The position numbers and the translations under genes are program-made. Positions 36,308 to 45,976 of a DNA stretch of 64,000 nucleotides are shown here, piece after piece. This stretch comes from Poseidonocella sedimentorum (GTDB lineage Bacteria; Pseudomonadota; Alphaproteobacteria; Rhodobacterales; Rhodobacteraceae), in NCBI RefSeq assembly GCF_900116005.1, contig NZ_FOYI01000013.1, positions 22,736 through 86,735 of the forward strand, given 5' to 3'. The notes beneath the pieces were generated by a model. It had not been told where the DNA came from, searched no databases, and was given only the letters and a program-made list of their open reading frames with translations. Numbering within the stretch: position 1 is the stretch's first letter; each line of letters begins with the position of its first letter.

Positions 36308-39300
36308 CCGGAATCGTCGACTGGGCCGCCTCGCGCGCCCGGATGATCCTCGCCTTCATCGTGCTTTCGCTGGTGTCGGGCGGCTTTGCCTACACCACGC
36401 TGCCCAAAGAGGGCGAGCCGGACATCGATATCCCCGCGCTCTTCGTCTCCGTCCCCTTCCCCGGCATCTCCGCGCGCGACGCCGAAACCCTGCTGGTCAA
36501 GCCGATGGAGACCGAGCTTGCCGGGCTCGACGGGCTCAAATCCATCGGCGGCACGGCGGCGGAGGGCTACGCCGGCGTCTCGCTCGAATTCGAGTTCGGA
36601 TGGGACAAGACCAAGGTCATGGCCGACGTGCGCGACGCGATGAACACCGCCGAGGCCAATTTCCCCGACGGGGCCGAGAAATACACGATCAACGAGATCA
36701 ACTTCTCCGAATTCCCGATCATCATCGTCAATCTCACCGGCCGCGTGCCCGAGCGCACCATGGCCCGCATCGCCAAAGACCTGCAGGACCGGCTGGAGAG
36801 TCTCGACGCGGTGCTGGAGGCGGGCATCGCGGGCAACCGCGACGAGATGATGGAAGTGCTGATCGATCCGGTCCGGCTCGAGAGCTACAACGTGACCGCG
36901 GGCGAGCTCATCACCGTGGTCCAGAACAACAACCAGCTCATCGCCGCGGGCGAGGTCGAGACCGACCAGGGCAGCTTTTCGATCAAGATCCCCTCAAGCT
37001 TCGACGAGGCGCGCGACATCTACGACCTGCCGGTCAAGACCAACGGTGCGCGGGTGGTGACGCTGGGCGATCTGGCGACCATCAGCCTCACCTTCGAGGA
37101 CCGGACCGGCACCGCGCGGTTCAACGGCGCGCCCACGGTTGCGCTGCAGGTGGTCAAGCGAAAGGGGTTCAACCTCATCGACACCGCCGAGTTGATCAAG
37201 GCCGAGGTGGCCGCCGCGCAGGAGGGCTGGCCGCCCGAGCTGGCCGCCGCCGTCGAGGTGGGCACGTCGAACGACCAGAGCCGCGTGGTCGGCTCGATGG
37301 TCTCGCAGCTTGAGGATTCGGTGATCACCGCCATCGCATTGGTGATGCTCGTCTCGCTGGCAACGCTGGGCCTGCGGCCCGCGCTGCTCGTGGGCTTCGC
37401 GATCCCGACCTCTTTCCTTTTGTGCTTCGTGCTCCTCGGCGTCATGGGCATCGCGGTCTCCAACATCGTGATGTTCGGGCTCATCCTCGCGGTGGGGATG
37501 CTGGTCGATGGCGCGATCGTGGTGGTCGAATACGCCGACAAGCGCATCCGTGAGGGCACCGGCCCGATGCACGCCTATGTCGAAGCCGCCAAGCGCATGT
37601 TCTGGCCCATCGTCTCCTCCACCGCAACGACGCTCTGCGCCTTCCTGCCGATGCTCTTCTGGCCCGGGATTCCGGGCGAGTTCATGGGGATGCTCCCGGT
37701 GACGCTCATCTTCGTGCTCTCCGCCTCGCTGGTGGTGGCGCTGGTCTACCTGCCGGTCATGGGCGGCGTCGTGGGCCGGACGGAGCGGTGGCTCGCCACG
37801 CGCGCGGATCGGTTGGCCCGGGGCCGATGGCTGCAGCACGCTGGGCTCGCCCTCGGCTCGATCCTCGCCATCGGGGCGGCGGATGCGATCCTGAGCCATT
37901 TCCCGTTCCGTACCTTCATCCCAACGCTCTTCGGCGGGCTCGATAGCTCCGACATCATGGGGTCGATCCTCCCTAGGTTCGCGGCTGCCTATGCCGTCGC
38001 CCTCGGGATCGTCGCGGTCGTCGTCCTTCTCATGGTGGGGATACTAGGTCTCGTCATCGCCATCCTCGCCGTCTCCACCCGGGTGCGCCTCGGGGCGTCA
38101 TGGCTCGGCCAGAAGCTCTTCGGCCGCCGCGAGACCCGGGTGGATGGCAAGCGCCACCGCACCGGCTTTGGCTACGTGATCCAGGCAATCACCGCCAACC
38201 CGGTCATGCCGATCCTGAGCATCGGCGCCGTGGTGGTCTTCGTGGGCTCCGTCTTCATCTATTTCGGCAGCAACAACAACGGCGTGGAGTTCTTTGTTGA
38301 GAGCGAACCGGAGCAGGCCATCGTCTACGTCCGCGCCCGCGGCAACCTCTCGCTCACCGAAAAGGACGCGGTGGTGCGCGAGGCCGAGGAGATCGTCCTG
38401 GCCCACCCCGGCATCCTCAACGCCTTCTCCTTCGCCGGCGAAGGCGGGCTTGGCTCCAACACCGGCGGGGCCGAGTCGCCGAAAGACACCATTGGCGAAA
38501 TCCAGCTCGAAACCATCCCCTGGGAAGACCGGCGCGACCGGCCGGAGCTTGATGGCGATATCGTGCTCGAAGAGCTGAGCGCCGCGCTCAAGACGCTTCC
38601 CGGGGTGGAGATCGAGATCCTCAACCTCGCGATGGGCCCGGCCAGCGGCAAGCCCGTCCACCTGCGCCTCAAGGGCGACGACTGGGACGACCTGCTCGCC
38701 GCCACCGAGATCGCCCGCGCCCGGTTCGAAGAGACCGAGGGGCTCACCCTCGTCGAGGACACCCTGCCCCTGCCCGGCATCGACTGGCAGATCGACGTAG
38801 ATGTGGAAAAGGCCGGCCGCTACGGCGCGGATGTGGCCACCGTCGGCGCCATGGTCCAGCTCGTCACCCGCGGCATCCTGCTCGACACCATGCCGATCGA
38901 CAGCTCCGATGAGGAGATCGAGATCCGCGTCCGCCTGCCCGAAGCCGACCGGCTCCTCTCGACTCTCGACACGCTCAAGGTCCGCACCCCCGACGGGCTC
39001 ATCCCGCTGGCCAATTTCACCACCCGCACCCCCGTCGCCAAGCTCGCCGAGATCAACCGCCAGGATCAGAAGCGCTTCTTCGACGTCAAGGCCGACGTCC
39101 TGCCCGGCCTCACCACCGACACCGGCGCCCCGATGACCCCAAACACCCTCATCGCCGCGCTCACCGAATGGCTCAAGACCGATCCGCTACCGGCCGGCAT
39201 CACGTGGGAATGGACGGGCGATCAGGAGGATCAGGCCGAATCCCAGGCGTTCCTCCAGACCGCCTTCGCCGCTGCGCTCGGGCTCATGTTCATCATCCTG

Positions 39301-39936
39301 CTGGCGCAGTTCAACAGCCTCTACAACTCCGTTCTGGTGCTGCTAGCGGTGGTCCTGTCGACCACCGGCTGCCTCATCGGGATGCTCGTCATGGGCCAAC
39401 CCTTCTCCATCATCATGACCGGGACCGGCATCGTCGCGCTGGCCGGGATCGTGGTGAACAACAATATCGTGCTGATCGACACCTATCAGGACTACGCCCG
39501 CACCCTGCCCCGCATCGAAGCCATCATCCGCACCGCCGAAGACCGCATCCGCCCGGTCCTGCTCACCACACTGACCACCATGGCCGGCCTCGCCCCGATG
39601 ATGTACGGCCTCTCGGTCGATATCTTCTCGGGCGGCTACTCGATCGACAGCCCGACGGCGCTCTGGTGGAAACAACTTGCCACGGCGGTCGTCTTCGGCC
39701 TCGGCATCGCCACCGTCCTGACCCTGATCTTCACCCCATCCATGCTCGCCGCCCGCGTCTGGGCCACGGAGTACGCCCTCTGGCTCGCCGCCCTCGCCGC
39801 CCGCCTCGGCCTCGGGCGCACCAGCCGCGCCGCCCAGGACTGGGCCCTCAAACGCGACGCCCGCCACACCCCGGCCCCCGAAATCATCTGGACCGAAGAA
39901 AGCCCCGAACCCGGCCGACTACGCGCTGCGGAATGA
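36304..39936 (+). CDS. RND efflux permease (HAE1-like) with extra membrane insertion
   Basis: 1210 aa, against about 1030-1050 aa for typical pumps. Conserved features are an N-terminal helix, the porter domain with GISARDAETLLVKPMETEL, a TM4 region FGLILAVGMLVDGAIVVVEYADK containing the proton-relay Asp, and the C-terminal repeat MTGTGIVALAGIVVNNNIVLIDTYQ. About 130 residues (about 490-625) lie between the first membrane half and the second periplasmic half; they carry two extra hydrophobic segments (about 512-535 and 558-594). Substrates are not predictable. It is translationally coupled to the adaptor. Confidence 0.92.
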   Translation: MTGIVDWAASRARMILAFIVLSLVSGGFAYTTLPKEGEPDIDIPALFVSVPFPGISARDAETLLVKPMETELAGLDGLKSIGGTAAEGYAGVSLEFEFGWDKTKVMADVRDAMNTAEANFPDGAEKYTINEINFSEFPIIIVNLTGRVPERTMARIAKDLQDRLESLDAVLEAGIAGNRDEMMEVLIDPVRLESYNVTAGELITVVQNNNQLIAAGEVETDQGSFSIKIPSSFDEARDIYDLPVKTNGARVVTLGDLATISLTFEDRTGTARFNGAPTVALQVVKRKGFNLIDTAELIKAEVAAAQEGWPPELAAAVEVGTSNDQSRVVGSMVSQLEDSVITAIALVMLVSLATLGLRPALLVGFAIPTSFLLCFVLLGVMGIAVSNIVMFGLILAVGMLVDGAIVVVEYADKRIREGTGPMHAYVEAAKRMFWPIVSSTATTLCAFLPMLFWPGIPGEFMGMLPVTLIFVLSASLVVALVYLPVMGGVVGRTERWLATRADRLARGRWLQHAGLALGSILAIGAADAILSHFPFRTFIPTLFGGLDSSDIMGSILPRFAAAYAVALGIVAVVVLLMVGILGLVIAILAVSTRVRLGASWLGQKLFGRRETRVDGKRHRTGFGYVIQAITANPVMPILSIGAVVVFVGSVFIYFGSNNNGVEFFVESEPEQAIVYVRARGNLSLTEKDAVVREAEEIVLAHPGILNAFSFAGEGGLGSNTGGAESPKDTIGEIQLETIPWEDRRDRPELDGDIVLEELSAALKTLPGVEIEILNLAMGPASGKPVHLRLKGDDWDDLLAATEIARARFEETEGLTLVEDTLPLPGIDWQIDVDVEKAGRYGADVATVGAMVQLVTRGILLDTMPIDSSDEEIEIRVRLPEADRLLSTLDTLKVRTPDGLIPLANFTTRTPVAKLAEINRQDQKRFFDVKADVLPGLTTDTGAPMTPNTLIAALTEWLKTDPLPAGITWEWTGDQEDQAESQAFLQTAFAAALGLMFIILLAQFNSLYNSVLVLLAVVLSTTGCLIGMLVMGQPFSIIMTGTGIVALAGIVVNNNIVLIDTYQDYARTLPRIEAIIRTAEDRIRPVLLTTLTTMAGLAPMMYGLSVDIFSGGYSIDSPTALWWKQLATAVVFGLGIATVLTLIFTPSMLAARVWATEYALWLAALAARLGLGRTSRAAQDWALKRDARHTPAPEIIWTEESPEPGRLRAAE

Positions 39937-40370
39937 CCTCCGCGCAGAATGATTGGCGGAGCCAAACCATCTCTTCGCGCCTCGCTCCACCGACCCGCAC
40001 AGCCACATCACAAAAACCGACCGCCACACCACACCCACCCATAGAGCAGCATGGCCGTGGTCAGGCGCTCCCACCGCCCGAACGCAGCACTTTATCGACC
40101 CAAACCCGCCAAGACCCCGAGGTCAGCTCAAAGATGGCAAAGCGCATGACCGCCCGGACGGCCATGCGCTGGCGCGGCGGCCTACGGCCTTTATTCCGCG
40201 CCGGGTGAAAATGTTTGTATTCGTCGCTAACTATTGAGTTGAAAAGAACGGTTCAGAACGGTCCTGAGCTACAATTCACCGACGGCTACCACGCTGCGGC
40301 GCGGCTTTTCCAAAGCAGTCGTTGGCTACATTCCCGCCATACGAATTTTCATTTGGTGTAGTGGCGCGCG
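39937..40370. other. 434-nt intergenic boundary region with hairpins and repeats
   Basis: No convincing gene. Composition changes here from the GC-rich RND operon to A+T-rich DNA (from about 40200). It has an inverted repeat AGCGCATG (40141-40148)/CATGCGCT (40163-40170). A second, GGCGCGG (40171-40177)/CCGCGCC (40196-40202), is followed by an A-rich stretch. AGAACGGT occurs twice (40245-40252, 40255-40262), a possible operator in front of the NTPase gene. The hairpins could end the RND transcript. Confidence 0.45.
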
Positions 40371-42233
40371 TTGATTATTCATAACGTATGCCATCGCAAC
40401 GGGGAAAAAAATTTGGATCAAAATGTAGCAGCAGTCTGCGCACTCCATGAGTATGTCAGGATCGAGAAACCCCGCTATGGCTTTATGGTCGAGGCACCGT
40501 GGGGAACGGGGAAGACCTACCTAGTGAAGCGCGAACTCAGGGATGTCCTTTCAACGGACAAAGCTCGCTATGTAACGTTGAATGGTGTTTCGGATCGAAA
40601 GTCGTTTCGACGTGCGCTTCTTGCTAACACTTCAGAAGCAAAGCTTATGGATGCGGCTAAAAATTTCGCCGACGTCGTTGGCAAGCTTGCGAAGGTAGGG
40701 AATGTAGGAAGTCTTGTCCAAGACGCGGTCGAAGAAAGGCTGCTTAACAACCTGCCCGATCTGTTGATCTTCGATGATGTCGAACGTTGCGAAATGTCGC
40801 CGGGCGAACTACTGGGCTTGATCAACGAGTTTGTTGAACATCAGGCCAAGAACGTGGTGCTTTGTGCGTTCATCGAGCGCGATGATCCAGACGAAAATCC
40901 GAAAAAACGCGGCGATTTTCTATCACGCAAAGAAAAGGTTGTCGGTCGCACCGTCAAAATCGTGGCTGATGCGCGCAGCGCCCTTCCAGAGTTCATATCA
41001 GCGATGCCTGACGGGCATGGAAAACAGTGGTTCAACTCCAACGAAGAATTGGTTCTTGAAGTATTTTCTTCTGCGACGCACAGCAACTTGAGAGTTCTGC
41101 GACAGTGCCTTCACGATTGCGGGCGGGTGATCGATGTTCTGGATGAAGACATACGTGCCTCAACGGATGCCATAATCCGGTTTGTGCGGACCTATCTTGC
41201 TCTGTCGATGGCGGTTGCAACCGGCGAAATTGAATCGCAGCAACTGCGTGATCGAAGCGATCACCGGAACGTTGTGAAGCCAAAAGAGGGCGAAAGTGCG
41301 CATCCATTATACACTTGTTTCCTACGACATCCCGAGGCCGAGATATATGCGGGAGATGCTGCAAGCATTCTCCCGCTAGACCTTGGTTTTTCTCTTATCG
41401 GCGTCGGTCACGAAGAGCCCGACAAGATAAACGCTGCCCTCCGTTCCACTGGGCAATTTGATGGGAGCAAAGAAATCCCTTTATGGGCGCGCTTTGTCAA
41501 ATGGTGGAAGTTGTCTCAAGCCGAACTTGAAAGCACTTTTCAAGAAGCGGAATCTTACATCTTTGAAAGCGATGAGATCATGCCAGGCCCATATTTGCAC
41601 ATAGCGCATGACCTAATAACGATTGCCGAACATGGGGCCGGAGATAGCTCCCAGATCGCAAAGGAGATCAAACTTCGAATAGAAAATCTCGCGAAATCTG
41701 AAAAGATTCCTCGTGCTGGGTATGGGAGAAACTACGGTTGGAGCGATAGAATGGGCACATTCTCTTTCGGGGGGTTCGCGTTCGAGCCAAACGATCTAAC
41801 AAAGCCAATAATTGAAACTATGAGAAATGCGCAATTTGAATCTTTCAAGAAATCAAGAGTCCACGAAGCAAAGCGATTGCTGAAACTTTTGCGCGACGAT
41901 CTGGACGCATTTGGGCACGAGTTTTCATGGGACAACGATGGCTCAGGTTACTATCAAACGGCAATTCTTCATGAGATAGATGCCATCGAATTCGCCGAAG
42001 TAGTCTTTGGCTACGTGACATCGGGTGAATTCGCAGCCATCGGCGCGCAGATGAAAGCTTTGGCCGATCGGCACCGCCCAGACAATTTACAGGAGGAGGT
42101 AGTCTGGGCAAAGATGGTCAAGACCAGACTGGAAGCACTTGCCGAAAAAGCGGGACAGCTTGAAAAAGCGCGGATGGTCTGGTTCTTGGGGTTCAATTGG
42201 AAATTTCCAGAGGGCGAAGGCGCCGGAGAATAG
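40371..42233 (+). CDS. orphan KAP-like P-loop NTPase
   Basis: 620 aa. Walker A is EAPWGTGKTY (41-50). Walker B is DLLIFDDVERC (130-140), followed by the KAP-type sensor region LLGLINEFVEHQAKNVVLCAFIERDD. The long C-terminal part (about 200-620) has no domain I can name; no membrane helices are apparent. KAP/STAND-like NTPases of this shape are often antiphage or signalling proteins, but function here is not shown. Base composition and codon use are visibly more A+T-rich than all neighbours, indicating transfer. The start is uncertain: TTG at 40371, or TTG at 40413 (LDQNVAAV), which has GGGGA about 8 nt upstream. Confidence 0.75.
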   Translation: MIIHNVCHRNGEKNLDQNVAAVCALHEYVRIEKPRYGFMVEAPWGTGKTYLVKRELRDVLSTDKARYVTLNGVSDRKSFRRALLANTSEAKLMDAAKNFADVVGKLAKVGNVGSLVQDAVEERLLNNLPDLLIFDDVERCEMSPGELLGLINEFVEHQAKNVVLCAFIERDDPDENPKKRGDFLSRKEKVVGRTVKIVADARSALPEFISAMPDGHGKQWFNSNEELVLEVFSSATHSNLRVLRQCLHDCGRVIDVLDEDIRASTDAIIRFVRTYLALSMAVATGEIESQQLRDRSDHRNVVKPKEGESAHPLYTCFLRHPEAEIYAGDAASILPLDLGFSLIGVGHEEPDKINAALRSTGQFDGSKEIPLWARFVKWWKLSQAELESTFQEAESYIFESDEIMPGPYLHIAHDLITIAEHGAGDSSQIAKEIKLRIENLAKSEKIPRAGYGRNYGWSDRMGTFSFGGFAFEPNDLTKPIIETMRNAQFESFKKSRVHEAKRLLKLLRDDLDAFGHEFSWDNDGSGYYQTAILHEIDAIEFAEVVFGYVTSGEFAAIGAQMKALADRHRPDNLQEEVVWAKMVKTRLEALAEKAGQLEKARMVWFLGFNWKFPEGEGAGE

Positions 42234-42526
42234 ACTGGAACTTGGATGTCCGCTTCGATCGTGAATGAGGGCACCTTCGCAATCGCGCCGAAGGTCGGCA
42301 GTCCACCCGTACTAGACTTTTTCAGCGACAAATCCCCCTTGTACAAAATGTACAACCGCCCCGAAAACCGGTGTACATTTTGTACGTTCGGATGAACGAG
42401 GTCTTAAAACGATGTACATCGTTTTAACCGCCGTGCGGTGCTCGGATCGGGGGGCTCCGGGGGCGGAGCGCCGCAGGGTTGGGCCTTGGGGTTTGGCCCC
42501 GTGTCGGGCCCCGAGTGTGCCCGGGT
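42234..42526. other. intergenic region after the NTPase with strong palindromes
   Basis: No gene is supported. An inverted repeat has arms at 42341-42358 and 42369-42385 (core GTACAAAATGTAC against its reverse complement, one inserted base in the left arm, 10-nt spacer). A perfect 24-bp palindrome lies at 42404-42427, centred on ATGTACAT. All contain TGTACA. From about 42435 the DNA returns to high G+C toward lipA. Confidence 0.7.
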
Positions 42527-43477
42527 TCAGGCGCGTCCGAGCTTGGCGTCGCGGGCCGCGCGGAGCCGGGCGAAGTCTTCGCCGGCGTGGTAGGACGAGC
42601 GCGTGAGCGGCGTGGCCGAGACCATCAGGAAGCCCTTGTTGTAGGCCGCCTTTTCATAGGCCGAGAATTCGTCCGGGTGGACGAACCGGTCGACGCCGTG
42701 GTGCTTGGGTGTGGGCTGTAAGTACTGGCCAATAGTGAGAAAATCGACATCCGCCGCGCGCATGTCCTCCATCACCTGGATCACCGATTGGCGGTCCTCG
42801 CCGAGGCCGACCATGATGCCCGATTTGGTGAAGACGCCCGGGTCCAATTCCTTGACCCGTTGCAGCAGGCGCAGCGAGTGGAAGTAGCGCGCGCCGGGGC
42901 GCACTTCGGGGTAGAGGCCGGGGACGGTTTCGAGGTTGTGGTTGAACACGTCGGGCTTCGCCGCGACCACGATTTCCAGCGCCTCGGGCCCGCATCTGAT
43001 GAAGTCGGGCGTCAGGATTTCGATGGTCGTACCCGGATTGCGATGCCGCACCGCGCGGATCGTCTGAGCGAAATGCTCGGCCCCGCCATCCTTGAGATCA
43101 TCGCGGTCGACGGATGTGATAACCACATGATTCAGCTTGAGTTTCTGGACAGCATCGGCGACGCGGCCAGGCTCGAACACGTCCAGCTCATCGGGCCGCC
43201 CGGTGGCAATGTTGCAAAAAGTGCAGCCGCGGGTGCAGATATCGCCCATGATCATCATGGTCGCGTGGCCCTGCCCCCAACACTCGCCCGCGTTTGGACA
43301 GCCGGCCTCTTCGCAGACGGTGACGAGGCGATGCTCGCGCATGATCTTGCGGGTCTCGGCATAGCCCTTGCCGGAGGGCGCCTTGACGCGGATCCACTCC
43401 GGCTTCTTGGGCTGGGCGTTATCCGGGCGGTGCGCCTTTTCCGGGTGGCGCTGCGACGGGATTTTGAGATCGCGCAT
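42527..43477 (-). CDS. lipA: lipoyl synthase (LipA)
   Basis: 316 aa radical-SAM enzyme. The auxiliary cluster ligands are [12 protein letters not shown] (Cys55, Cys60, Cys66), and the radical-SAM cluster is CTRGCTFC (Cys81, Cys85, Cys88). The C-terminal RSSYHAGE supplies the Ser ligand. It inserts two sulfurs into octanoyl groups of lipoyl domains, such as those of the glycine cleavage and 2-oxoacid dehydrogenase complexes. It stands alone here. Confidence 0.97.
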   Translation of the reverse strand: MRDLKIPSQRHPEKAHRPDNAQPKKPEWIRVKAPSGKGYAETRKIMREHRLVTVCEEAGCPNAGECWGQGHATMMIMGDICTRGCTFCNIATGRPDELDVFEPGRVADAVQKLKLNHVVITSVDRDDLKDGGAEHFAQTIRAVRHRNPGTTIEILTPDFIRCGPEALEIVVAAKPDVFNHNLETVPGLYPEVRPGARYFHSLRLLQRVKELDPGVFTKSGIMVGLGEDRQSVIQVMEDMRAADVDFLTIGQYLQPTPKHHGVDRFVHPDEFSAYEKAAYNKGFLMVSATPLTRSSYHAGEDFARLRAARDAKLGRA

Positions 43478-43564
43478 GGTCGGTCCTCACGACAGTCTTG
43501 CCCCTTCCCTAACCGATTGCCGCGCACCGCGCCAGTCGGGAGGGCTTCGCGCGGCGCAAGTCTC

Positions 43565-44518
43565 CTATGCGCCAGCTTCCGGCTTGGCCTCAATCGGCTG
43601 CCGTGTCCGCATGACGATATCGCCCCCCACCCGGCGCAGGATCTCTGCCAGAGCGGTGAACCAGCCGTCATCGATCGCCCCGGCGCGGCGGACCAGCCCG
43701 ATGGTGCGGGCGGGCTCTGGCGCGGTAAACCGGCGGGTTTCGAGGCGAGTGAGCTGGGGCGCTTCGCTGGCAAGCGCGAGCTCGGGCAGCAGGGTGAGGC
43801 CAAATCCGGCCTCCACGAGGCGGCAGAGCGTCGCGAGCGAGCTGGCGCCCATGCTGATTTGACTGGTGTTGCGGTCAAGCTGGCAGACGTCAAGCGCCTG
43901 ATCGGTGAGGCAGTGGCCGTCTTCGAGCAGCAAAAGCGCGTTCGTGCCGATCTGGGCGGGGCGCAACGGCAGCGGATCTCCACGGTAGGGCGCAAGTCGG
44001 CTCTGGCTGCCGGCGAGTAGGAAACGGTCCTCGAAGAGCGGCTCTTCGACCAGCCCGTCCACCTCCGCCGGCACGGCGATCACCGCAGCATCGAGCGCCC
44101 CCCTGCGCAGATCGGCGACGAGCCGTTCGGTCTTGGCTTCGAGCACCTGAACATCCAGCGAAATATCGCGGGACCGCAGGGCTTCAAGCGCGCCGGGCAG
44201 GATATAGGGGGCGACGGTGGGGATGAGCCCGATGGAGAGCTTGCCAGACAACCCGCCGCGCCAACGCGCAGATTGCTCCAGCTTGTTCACCTCCGCCAAA
44301 ACGCGCTCGGCCTGAGCCAGCGCCTCGCGTCCGAATGTGGTCAGCACGACCTTGCGCCCGCCGCGCTCCACCAAGGGCCCGCCAAGCGCGGTTTCCAGAT
44401 CGCGGATCTGCACCGAGAGCGCGGGCTGGGAGACGTGAACCGCCTCGGCGGCGCGCACAAAGCTGCCCTGCTCGGCGAGGGCGCGGAAATAGGAGAGCTG
44501 TCGGAGCGTGATTGCCAT
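43565..44518 (-). CDS. oxyR: OxyR-type LysR transcriptional regulator
   Basis: 317 aa. The LysR helix-turn-helix (LRQLSYFRALAEQGSFVRAAEAVHVSQPALS) is followed by the substrate domain. LLLLEDGHCLTDQALDVC has Cys203 and Cys212, the same nine-residue spacing as the Cys199/Cys208 redox pair of E. coli OxyR in the matching GHCLRDQ context. It should therefore sense peroxide. No catalase or peroxidase gene is adjacent in this window. Confidence 0.9.
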   Translation of the reverse strand: MAITLRQLSYFRALAEQGSFVRAAEAVHVSQPALSVQIRDLETALGGPLVERGGRKVVLTTFGREALAQAERVLAEVNKLEQSARWRGGLSGKLSIGLIPTVAPYILPGALEALRSRDISLDVQVLEAKTERLVADLRRGALDAAVIAVPAEVDGLVEEPLFEDRFLLAGSQSRLAPYRGDPLPLRPAQIGTNALLLLEDGHCLTDQALDVCQLDRNTSQISMGASSLATLCRLVEAGFGLTLLPELALASEAPQLTRLETRRFTAPEPARTIGLVRRAGAIDDGWFTALAEILRRVGGDIVMRTRQPIEAKPEAGA

Positions 44519-44707
44519 AAGAAGAACCTATGGATTCACGGCGAAATCACAAGGTAGGATTATTGGCGGCGGCGGCGAGGCCCCATCCTCATGATCAAAG
44601 GTCTGTGTAGCCCGGACGCCGTTTCTCGTGAACACTTGTCGCCAAGCCGAGAGCCGCCACGCGGCGCGGTGCGACCCCGGGCAATCGCTACTCGCGCCCG
44701 GGGAAGC

Positions 44708-44742
44708 GGGGGGCCGTCATCCACGCGACGGCGGCCCCTTTT
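44708..44742 (-). terminator. possible terminator of the sga operon
   Basis: A GC-rich hairpin with a small bulge (GGGGCCgccGTC paired with GACGGCCCC as read on the minus strand) lies 13-47 nt after the sga stop. There is no T tract on that strand, so termination efficiency is uncertain. Read on the plus strand it is followed by TTTT, but no plus-strand gene ends there. Confidence 0.4.
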
Positions 44743-44754
44743 ATCGGCGCGAGG

Positions 44755-45945
44755 CTACTGCGCGGCGAGCGCGGCATCCGCGCCCGGCTCTGACAGGTAG
44801 CTGATCGCGGCGCCAACGCCAGACCCCGGCTCGAAGCTCAGACCCACATCGCGCATCGCAAGCTCCGCGCCACCGAGCGCCTGTAATACCATGATTTCAT
44901 TGAGATAGCCCAGATGTCCGATGCGGAAGACCTTCCCCGCCACCTTCGAAAGCCCGCCGCCGAGCGAGAGGTCGAACTTCTCGTAGGCGGATTTGATGAT
45001 GTCATTCGCATCGACACCCTCAGGCACGACGATGGCGCTCACCGTGTCCGAGTACCAGCGCGGATCCTGCGCACAGAGCCGCAGCCCCCAGGCCCCGACC
45101 GCGCGGCGCACGGCCTCGGCCAGCCGGAAGTGGCGGGCATGAACCGCGTCGAGCCCCTCATCGAGCAGCATATCGAGCGAGGCGCGCAAACCGCGCAACA
45201 GCGTGGCGGCGGGAGTATAGGGGAAATAGCCGTCGGCGTTGAACTTGAGCATGTCCTGATAGTCGAAGAAGCAGGTCGGGAGCCCGTTGGCCGGCCGGCT
45301 GGCCAGCGCCTTGGCGCTCACCCCGACAATCGCGAGCCCGGTGGGCAGCATGAACCCCTTTTGCGAGCCTGCCACGGCCACATCGACGCCCCACTCCTCC
45401 TGTCTGAACTCGATGGACCCGATGGAGCTCACCCCGTCTACAAAGAGCAGCGCGGGGTGGCCAAGCTGGTCGAGGATCTCACGCACAGCGCGCACATCGC
45501 TGGTCACGCCGGTCGCGGTTTCATTGTGGGTCACCAGAACGGCCTTGATCTCGTGCCCCCGGTCCGCCGCGAGATGCGCCTCATAGAGATCGAGCGGCAC
45601 GCCGGTGCCCCAGTCGCAGTCGATCGCATCGACCTTGAGCCCGAAGCGGCGGCACATATCGACCCAGAGATGCGAGAACTGGCCGAAGATCGAGGCAAGA
45701 ACCCGGTCACCGGGGCGCAATGTGTTGGCGATGGCCGACTCCCAGCCGCCTGTGCCCGAACCGGGAAAGACGAAGACATGGCCGGTCTCGGTGCGGAATA
45801 CCGTCTTGAGATCAGCCAGCAGCGGGAGCGTGAACTCCGGGAAATCCGGGGCGCGGTGATCCTCCAGCGCCACGTCCATTGCCCGCCGCACTTCGAACGG
45901 CATGTTTGTCGGGCCGGGCACGGCCAGCCCCTTGAATCCAGACAT
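44755..45945 (-). CDS. serine--glyoxylate aminotransferase family protein
   Basis: 396 aa class-V PLP aminotransferase: GPTNMPFEVRRAM start, FPGSGTGGWESAIAN, FVDGVSSIGSIEFRQEEWGVDVAVAGSQKGFMLPTGLA with the Schiff-base Lys196, and a C-terminal RIGHLGYLNE. The family aminates glyoxylate to glycine with serine as donor, yielding hydroxypyruvate. The start at 45945 follows GGGAGG 5 nt upstream. It is third in the panE-like/glyA/sga operon, close to oxalate genes, which fits glyoxylate amination. Alanine- or aspartate-glyoxylate activity is possible. Confidence 0.9.
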   Translation of the reverse strand: MSGFKGLAVPGPTNMPFEVRRAMDVALEDHRAPDFPEFTLPLLADLKTVFRTETGHVFVFPGSGTGGWESAIANTLRPGDRVLASIFGQFSHLWVDMCRRFGLKVDAIDCDWGTGVPLDLYEAHLAADRGHEIKAVLVTHNETATGVTSDVRAVREILDQLGHPALLFVDGVSSIGSIEFRQEEWGVDVAVAGSQKGFMLPTGLAIVGVSAKALASRPANGLPTCFFDYQDMLKFNADGYFPYTPAATLLRGLRASLDMLLDEGLDAVHARHFRLAEAVRRAVGAWGLRLCAQDPRWYSDTVSAIVVPEGVDANDIIKSAYEKFDLSLGGGLSKVAGKVFRIGHLGYLNEIMVLQALGGAELAMRDVGLSFEPGSGVGAAISYLSEPGADAALAAQ

Positions 45946-45976
45946 CTGTTCCTCCCGAAATCCTTGCGTCCGCGTG

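Noticed and set aside
42412..42606. Plus-strand frame starting within the 24-bp palindrome (MYIVLTAV...)
   Set aside because: It runs into the antisense of lipA with Arg/Gly-rich residues and has no ribosome site. It looks like a shadow frame.
44708..44742. Plus-strand rho-independent terminator (stem followed by TTTT)
   Set aside because: No plus-strand gene ends upstream; oxyR and sga are both on the minus strand. It was listed only as a weak minus-strand terminator.
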